Part shown: positions 59,501 to 64,000 of the stretch, piece by piece
How the letters are laid out: every line of letters begins with the position of its first letter
Position numbering within the stretch: position 1 is the first letter of the stretch
Source of the DNA: Oryzias latipes
Lineage: Eukaryota > Chordata > Actinopteri > Beloniformes > Adrianichthyidae
Direction: 5' to 3'
Length of the DNA stretch: 64,000 bases
Assembly (NCBI RefSeq): GCF_002234675.1
Contig: NC_019876.2
Span: 14,878,829 to 14,942,828, forward strand
Made by a program: the position numbers and the translations under genes
Notes under the pieces: generated by a model
The model's database searches: none
Told to the model about the DNA's origin: nothing
Seen by the model: the letters and a program-made list of their open reading frames with translations, nothing else

Positions 59501-62500
59501 CAACCTCTTTAAATACCACTGAAAGGTCAAGGAGGATGCAACAACTTAACAGCACAGTCATCAGCAGCTTTTGTGCACTGTGATTGTCAGTCTGCTTGTT
59601 TATGCAGTTTAAAACAAGCTAAACCCCAAAAAATTTTATAGGAGACCTAAAGCAGATTAGAACAGTTGTATTTTACCACTACTGTACCTTATTAAAGGGA
59701 ACATGGGTTTCTGTGTTTTCACTCCCAGGCACATCTGGACCGCGTGATCATGTGTTTAGCAAGTCATTAAATGTAGACCAGCTATTACTCTGAGCATATT
59801 TGACTATCCGACAAAACACAGCAGCAGGGTTGTTTTCAGTGGGTATGTGGAGACGAAAAGTCTTTCATTCTTCAGCTCTTCGTCAAAGTCCGTCATCAGT
59901 TGGAGAAACAGTCGTTTGCCAGATACAGCTCTAATACTTTGATTTAAGGTCCAGCTGTTAGCAGGTTTCATGCAGAAAGAGACCAAACATTGGCCTTGAT
60001 AATCCGGCGGAGGTGGGACCATAGCATCTGTTGAGTCCATTAAAAAAAAGAATGAATGAATGAAAGGAAGAAAGGGGGGCAAAGCAACTGAGCTGTAAAC
60101 CAAGGATGATGGACGGCTCCCAGAAGATGTTTCATCATCGCATTGAGGTTTGAAGCTCAAAGAGCTTTTGTTCATAAGTAGTTTGACAGATGTTAGATTG
60201 GAGTGATGTGGATTTGTTGAACACACCTCATTTCCAAAAAAAAAGCTATATTTTTATCCACTTGGCCTTTATATCAGTGAGACAGGATTTTCTTTCAGAG
60301 GCCTTAAAGACCCACTCATATAGTAAGAGTGTTTTTTGTCTTTTTAACATGTTCTTTTGGCATTTTCTCATGATGGAGAATAAAGATCAAGAAAATCAAG
60401 ATTGAAATTGCATTTCTGAGTATTTCTTAAGTCAAACCACTGTGAATCGGGAGCAGATGAAAAAATGCAGTTGGAAAAAGCTTGTAGGTGTGACTAAAGA
60501 AGCCAGAATGGGCAGGCCACTAGCTCCCTTTACGCCCCATTACTATGCATCTAGTTATAGACGACTAGATCCATGTATGTCTTTGTTTTTATCGACCGAG
60601 CTGGCATCTGGTTTAAAACTGTAGGTTTAGGTAGCTCCAACATCGCTCGCCATTGTTGCACTGCTAACGTTAGGTTGGGGTTGTAAGGGGCTGTAAACAG
60701 ATGGATGGCGGGAAGTAGGGGCGGCGGCTTACTCCACACCCAAGTGGGGTAAATTTTTAATGAATTACTGCTGTTCTGCAGAAACTGTCCTGCAAAACAC
60801 AACAGGTTTTTGCTTTTGGCTAAAAATGGCTTAATCATAATTTAAAGAACACTGGCGAAGCTTTTACAATAGCTCAAAAAATGATCAAAACAGGTCTTTA
60901 AACTCACTATTTCCCGTTCCTTTTGACTGATTTTTATGCTTTTGTTACTGTAGTATAGTATTCCTCACGATTGTTGCATTGTATGTGTGTGTTTGTGCAG
61001 GTCTCTTGTATAATAACGAGAGACGGCTAAGTGCGAGATAGTGTTTCCGTTTGCCCTGGAGACGTCTGTCTGAAAACACTACAGTGTTTGTGTGTCAAAG
61101 CAGTTGACATGCTACCCCCTGATTCCTTCCCACTCCTTGTATTCCTTTTTCCTCAGCTTTCTCTGCCAGCTCTGTTCTTTTCCTCTCTCTGCTTCTCTCA
61201 TTTGCTGTAAACGTTATGTGATGTGTATTTTTTTAATTTTTTTTGAAACTTTGTTTTCATTATTTTCATAGTTGGTGTCTTCAGACACTCCAGCTGCAGA
61301 GCCTCCAGTGGCAGTGGTCCCCCCTGTAGAAACAGCCACCCAACCTTCGCCACCCCCACCACCCTTACCACCCCCACCTGCAGAGAGGACTGGGGGCATC
61401 GGGGACTCCAGACCGCCCTCCTTCCAGTAAGTCATGTCTTGGTCACAACTGCCCTTACGGCTAGATACGTGCGAAAATGGGCAAACCTGCACGGAAAACC
61501 TCCAAACATTGGGTCGTAGATGGCCCGCCTAGCACGTGGAGCGAAACTTCTCATGCTCGTGTTTTGTCATGCTGTGGGTGACAGGTTGTAGCAAACACTT
61601 AAGCAAGGTGTGAGGGGTTCGTAGGGGGGAAGTAGTTGAGACGCATGGGGGTTGTTTTTTAACCCCCCTCCCTGAATCCTGCAGACTGTGCAAGAGGTTC
61701 GTTAGTAATGTTCACATGATAATTGTGCGCTGCCTAACTGTTAAAATTGAGGAAATTAGGCAATCAGAGCAGAGTATTTTGGGCATTCTGTGAGCACTTG
61801 CGTATCACCTGCACACCCTGTACTTGCAGTATTTGCGAGCGGTCAGTAGGGAGCCAGTACTCACCTTACGTATGACTACAGTGCGGTGTAAAGACATCGT
61901 ATGGCACCATCACCTGAGCTTGTTTGAAAAAAAAAAAAAACCCAACTTGTTTTGGTTGTTTTTAAAACACAATAATGCTTCTAATTGTATGGAAAGTTGC
62001 ATCATATCCCGACTGTCTGCCTGTATCAAGTTCCTGCAGGAAGAACAAAACGCAGGAGTCTTTGTAAATGATCTGTTCTGGGTCGCCCTTTTTTATCAAC
62101 CGCTCCAGGAAAGTCCTTTAATATAAACTGGAGGAGCTTCAGATTTAATGCTGCTTCAGAATTGGAATAAGTCCCTCAAAAACAATATCTTAAAAAATGA
62201 AATGCTTGATCATAATGTCATGACTTGATCAACAGGGATAAGAGACCATACGTCTCATCAATCTTTCACCAATCTCCTGCTGTTATTTCCTGTAATGTGT
62301 TGTCACTCTCAGCAGTTAACCTTCTTGTTAAACTATCAAAAGTGAATAATGCACTAAAATCTGCCATATTTGAAAGTCATTATAGATTGATATAAAGGGG
62401 TTTAAAGAAGGCTGACTTTTAGATCTTTACCATGTTTAGTAATACTTTTCCATCTTAAATATGGAAGTAATTATCAGTTTCCCGAATTAATTGACTAACT

Positions 62501-64000
62501 TTTGCTGCCACCCTGGCCGTTGCAGCTTAGATGGACTAGCAGTGGTGCATGTGGGAATGCAGATGTCTGCAGCTTTAGCTCTGGACTTCCTAGGGGGTTT
62601 TCTTTATATTTTTTGGAGCCAGCCGCCTTGTAAACAAGCCCCCCAGAGATCAGAATGAGACAATGTGTGTGTGAATGGAGCGCCTAATCTCCAGCATTTA
62701 CTCCGCAAGCACAAGCAAGTTGCAACGTCGTACTATTTTCTGATGACCGGCGTGCTAGTTTCCACTCATTCAACAACACTTTGGTTGTTGATGTCAGCAC
62801 AAAATGGCTGTTAAGTCAGAAATCACGACTGTTTGCAAACAAAACAGCGATCGCGTTGGAGCCCGTCCACATCATCAGTACCGCCTAAACAGAAACTTCA
62901 AATACTGCATTTGAAAAGCCAGAAATCATCCTTCCAAACAACTGATTTCATGTGTTTGAGTCTCTTCCATGTCACAGTTGTATGAAAGAATCGGCTTTTA
63001 CTACAATTGTGAATGAAGAAATGGTTCTGTGATCGCCAACAAGTCCAGTTGTGACATTTCTATTTTATTGATGACAAATGTGGGAATAAAGTCAACTCAG
63101 CAATGAAGTTGTAATTCATCTAACCTGGTAAAACTGTACCATTGGATTTGTCAGTTATTGCAGTCCATCACTACGGAGCTCCAAGCTTCATGTGGCCTTC
63201 AGATGAACTCAAGAATGTCATAAAACAGCTTTTAGGATTTATTAAGTTAAACATGACCGTGTGATGCAATGCTAGGAAGAAAATCGTCATTTGGACTGTA
63301 GCAGTGGAGACATGTCCTCTGGAGAGAGGAACTACACTTTTCCATCCACCAATCCATCTTACTGCATTGGGCCAAGTGTGAACTTTGGTGGTGGGAGGAT
63401 TATGGTGTGGGGTTGGTCTTGCCAAACCCACCTAAAACTATGTGAAGAAATCATTTAGCACTTTCCAATGTATCTTTTTTTTTTTACATTTGAACCCAAA
63501 CACTTTTCTGGATTTTCTACCCAGCAACTGTCTCTCAACTTGACGATGCGTTTTTGTAATGTTGACTTTAAAGAACCCCAGCACTGACACAGTTCTGGAT
63601 TCAAACCCGATCCTCTTTAGGGTGTTTATTGTCAGCCATACACGTGAAACTTAAAAGAAGAAAAAGCCATGATGCATGTGTTTATAATAGGGTGCCATTT
63701 TATGATTTGTTGACATGTTTAACCCCTTAATGCCAAAGCTTTTGCTCCAGTGTTGACATTTTTCAACGACCATAAATCTTCAAATCCCCCTGGATTCTGT
63801 TGCAGAGAAAAGTGGTTTTGTGTGATTATGCAGAACTTTATATCATATTGGTGCAAAGCTGACATGAAAAGCCACTTTTCTCCATCACAGAATCCGTTGG
63901 AATGATGTTAATTGTGTAAATGGTCCAAGATTAACAGCAGATCAAAGAGCATGTGTTCGCCGGCGACAACGTCAATGTAAAGAGCCATTTTGATAAAAAT
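44402..64000 (+). CDS. dvl2: Dishevelled segment polarity protein, probably dvl2, 5' part (exons 1-3; continues beyond the window)
   Basis: Dishevelled is the cytoplasmic hub linking Frizzled receptors to canonical and planar-polarity Wnt outputs. Three coding exons are visible: 44402-44562, 53970-54039 and 61272-61426. Junctions are in phases 2, 0 and 2, and the total is 128 codons plus two bases. The DIX domain (about residues 3-82) is complete. Y17, F33, V56 and K57 match DVL2 Y27, F43, V67 and K68, residues of the head-to-tail polymer interface. After it comes a linker with [20 protein letters not shown], ending RPPSF plus a split His codon. The proline-rich run before [14 protein letters not shown] resembles DVL2 more than DVL1 or DVL3, although the N-terminus starts MAETK as in DVL1. 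I find no exon 4 before 64000, so PDZ and DEP lie off the right edge. Being a dishevelled is near certain; the paralogue is inferred. Confidence 0.95.
45694..45962. repeat. MITE-like repeat with GC-box core, in dvl2 intron 1
   Basis: Left end gtttccactcagcgatccgg with an internal second copy gtttccactcaaagttgg, then the core agtagctccgcccaaacc shared with 19090-19280. No coding capacity. Confidence 0.6.
46469..46867. mobile_element. Non-autonomous hAT element, 383 bp, with 8-bp target duplication CTCAGAAT
   Basis: CTCAGAAT occurs at 46469-46476 and 46860-46867, exactly flanking the element 46477-46859. The ends are tggggctgaacgatatg and, in reverse, taggcctgcacacaata. The subterminal gcgatatgcgatatgag and gcgatatgcatattgcac repeats are typical of fish hAT MITEs whose ends contain the gggctg-nn-cgatat motif. 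There is no coding capacity. Confidence 0.85.
47360..47571 (-). mobile_element. TTAA-flanked MITE, copy 4 (inverted), nested in a repeat
   Basis: ttga, then cccttgtgctaccctaggca, ending agatagatcaagag then ttac. Inverted relative to copy 3, with the same neighbouring repeat. Confidence 0.75.
47572..47748 (-). repeat. Inverted partner of the repeat at 34046-34227
   Basis: Reads aacttcagcttcatcccatg, then tgacatatgacgcaggtgta and ggcagattttattgatc, the reverse complement of the upstream block. Similarity stops at 47748, where the next MITE fragment starts. Confidence 0.8.
47749..47922 (-). mobile_element. TTAA-flanked MITE, copy 5, left-truncated
   Basis: Shares gatttgtgatcttcactggt, ccatggattacatgaaatc and the right end ggtcattttgacccc, then gatagcacaaggg and ATAA. 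The left terminus is missing. Confidence 0.7.
49087..49352 (+). repeat. AAAGTCCCACTC-family interspersed repeat, longest copy
   Basis: Starts tcaaagtcccactccaatca. It continues tttgaataaagaaatactca and ends near agagtgggtc, an inverted version of the start. A right-half relative is at 23120-23270. The inverted ends suggest a DNA-transposon MITE. Confidence 0.6.
49505..49521 (+). repeat. Poly-C tract of 17
   Basis: Seventeen consecutive C in dvl2 intron 1. Length is uncertain for the same technical reasons as other homopolymers. Confidence 0.85.
49980..51000. mobile_element. Non-autonomous hAT (Charlie-like) element, 1005 bp, with 8-bp target duplication GTTTAGAG
   Basis: GTTTAGAG lies at 49980-49987 and 50993-51000. 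The element 49988-50992 has perfect 13-bp terminal inverted repeats CAGTGCTTCTCAA / TTGAGAAGCACTG. C-rich strings and a CA repeat lie just inside the left end, and a matching cccccc-rich block lies inside the right end. No transposase frame is present. Terminal CAG...CTG and an 8-bp duplication are diagnostic of hAT. Confidence 0.9.
51556..51625. mobile_element. Terminal fragment of the same hAT-like family as 1497-2204
   Basis: gtctccaatctttttcaggc followed by tacagaccggtt matches the inverted right end of the element at 1497-2204. No matching second end was found nearby. Confidence 0.4.
53215..53312 (-). repeat. Dispersed fish repeat (LINE 3'-end type), minus strand
   Basis: On the minus strand acctttatttaaccaggata, aactcattgagatttaaaat and gtcctggccaagaggcagca, a familiar fish repeat related to 35402-35640. 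Confidence 0.55.
53970..54039 (+). CDS. dvl2: dvl2 exon 2 (DIX domain core, 70 nt)
   Basis: Acceptor ctttttcccag, then codons for (G)[19 protein letters not shown] followed by VVSW, then donor TGG|GTAAGT. Length and content fit dishevelled exon 2. The exon is too short for an ordinary ORF search, and its antisense frame is meaningless. Confidence 0.96.
54127..54486 (-). mobile_element. tRNA-derived SINE, minus strand, with AAT-repeat tail
   Basis: On the minus strand the head is gggcggcagtggctcaggcg (A box GTGGCTCAGGCGG), then B box GGTTCGATCCC. The plus strand shows caagtgtcttgcccatggac-like text in the centre. The tail is the aataataat repeat at 54127-54149. It sits immediately left of the hAT insertion at 54498. 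Confidence 0.75.
54490..55539. mobile_element. Non-autonomous hAT element, 1034 bp, with near-exact 8-bp target duplication
   Basis: CTTCAGCA at 54490-54497 and CTTCAACA at 55532-55539 flank 54498-55531. Ends: tagggttgtgccgatacc and, in reverse, tagggttgggcgacgtcc. Subterminal accatcgtccatcgtgatgg recurs inverted near the right end as atcgtccatcccgatggt. The interior carries an A/T-rich stretch and no transposase. Confidence 0.85.
57501..57560. repeat. Perfect 18-bp hairpin with 3-nt loop plus a third partial copy
   Basis: ATGTCACCCACTTATTGC, AAA, then its exact reverse complement to 57539. The piece ggcaataagtgggt follows immediately (57545-57558). Looks like a templated local inversion event. 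Confidence 0.9.
58157..58344 (+). mobile_element. TTAA-flanked MITE, copy 6
   Basis: TTAA, then cccttgtgctatctttgatg, ending ggatagcacaaggg then TTAC. About 20 bp shorter than copy 1 through internal deletions. Confidence 0.75.
58541..58780. repeat. Palindromic repeat, relative of 63721-63965
   Basis: cattccagcggattattaag on one side and, inverted, ctggttctgttatggagaaa then agtggctttgt on the other. Shares gctccagtgtt and gagaaaagtgg with the second copy. Confidence 0.5.
59080..59200 (+). repeat. Interspersed repeat shared with 12240-12380
   Basis: See the 12 kb copy. Here it is preceded by ggtgtgacgtcacccataga, a common lead-in of such fish repeats. It lies in dvl2 intron 2. Confidence 0.5.
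61272..61426 (+). CDS. dvl2: dvl2 exon 3 (end of DIX, proline-rich linker)
   Basis: Acceptor tattttcatag, then [13 protein letters not shown], a [10 protein letters not shown] run, [15 protein letters not shown] and two bases of a His codon at donor CA|GTAAGT. The [10 protein letters not shown] block is invariant across DVL1, DVL2 and DVL3 and fixes both frame and splice site. Confidence 0.95.
61427..63720 (+). other. dvl2 intron 3, 5' part
   Basis: Starts GTAAGT. No PDZ or basic-region exon and no recognised repeat before 63721. Confidence 0.7.
63721..63965. repeat. Palindromic repeat near the right edge
   Basis: ggattctgttgcagagaaaa then gtggttttgtg around 63792-63822 is inverted as aaaagccacttttctccatc then acagaatccgttgg at 63868-63903. 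Starts aaccccttaatgcc. Non-coding, class unknown. Confidence 0.6.

Larger units (their letters stand above)
54040..61271 (+). other. dvl2 intron 2 (7.2 kb), transposon-rich
   Basis: GTAAGT to TTTCATAG. It holds a tRNA-headed SINE, a 1034-bp hAT element, a perfect 18-bp hairpin, a TTAA-MITE copy and a palindromic repeat. Between 55540 and 57480 and between 59400 and 61270 only unassigned AT-rich or repeat-like DNA is seen. Confidence 0.85.

Noticed and set aside
61214-61492. 92-codon minus frame with glycine run
   Set aside because: Antisense of the proline-rich dvl2 exon 3.
1-64000. CRISPR array or prokaryotic features
   Set aside because: Tandem repeats here are microsatellites or minisatellites. 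Spliced genes and SINEs show a vertebrate genome.

Overview
The window is nuclear DNA from a teleost fish. The evidence is vertebrate-type split genes with GT-AG introns, a dishevelled gene, and a fish-type mix of interspersed repeats: tRNA-headed SINEs, an L2-type LINE ending in an ATTGA-type tail, an RTE-type LINE, hAT elements with 8-bp target duplications, and a TTAA-flanked MITE family. The DNA is AT-rich. A medaka-like (Oryzias) source is my guess from the repeat style only. There are no operons, CRISPR arrays or bona fide tRNA/rRNA genes.

Layout. Positions 1-24.7 kb hold no gene I can defend. This stretch has old transposon pieces, one textbook SINE with 20-bp target duplications (3331-3601), a near-perfect 30-bp inverted repeat (4803-4900), a 22-bp-type tandem repeat, and one protein-like 45-codon ORF that might be a terminal exon (13885-14019). 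Positions 24.7-27.5 kb are a nested transposon: an antisense RTE-type LINE split by a sense L2-type LINE.

Positions 28.2-42 kb carry three short genes. The first (minus, 28236-31972) rebuilds from three exons into an 845-aa, cysteine-free, presumably secreted protein that I do not recognise. The second (minus, 32614-33286) is a two-exon RING-finger gene of RNF227 type, 162 aa. The third (plus, 40763-41362) is a single-exon RING-finger protein of 199 aa with a C-terminal membrane anchor, of the RNF183/RNF223/RNF225 type.

From 44.4 kb to beyond the right edge lies the 5' part of a dishevelled gene, most likely dvl2. Exons 1-3 are present with matching splice phases, encoding the DIX domain and the following proline-rich linker. 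Introns of 9.4 and 7.2 kb are packed with transposons. In human, RNF227 and DVL2 both map to 17p13.1, so finding both here supports dvl2 over dvl1 or dvl3.

The genes do not form one pathway. Dishevelled relays Wnt signals, the two RING proteins are presumed E3 ubiquitin ligases, and the disordered secreted protein has no assigned role. The clearest undescribed item is that 845-aa protein. The clearest genome-structure items are the hAT insertions with exact 8-bp target duplications, the six-copy TTAA MITE family, and an inverted ~390-bp repeat pair 13 kb apart in which a MITE is nested in another repeat.
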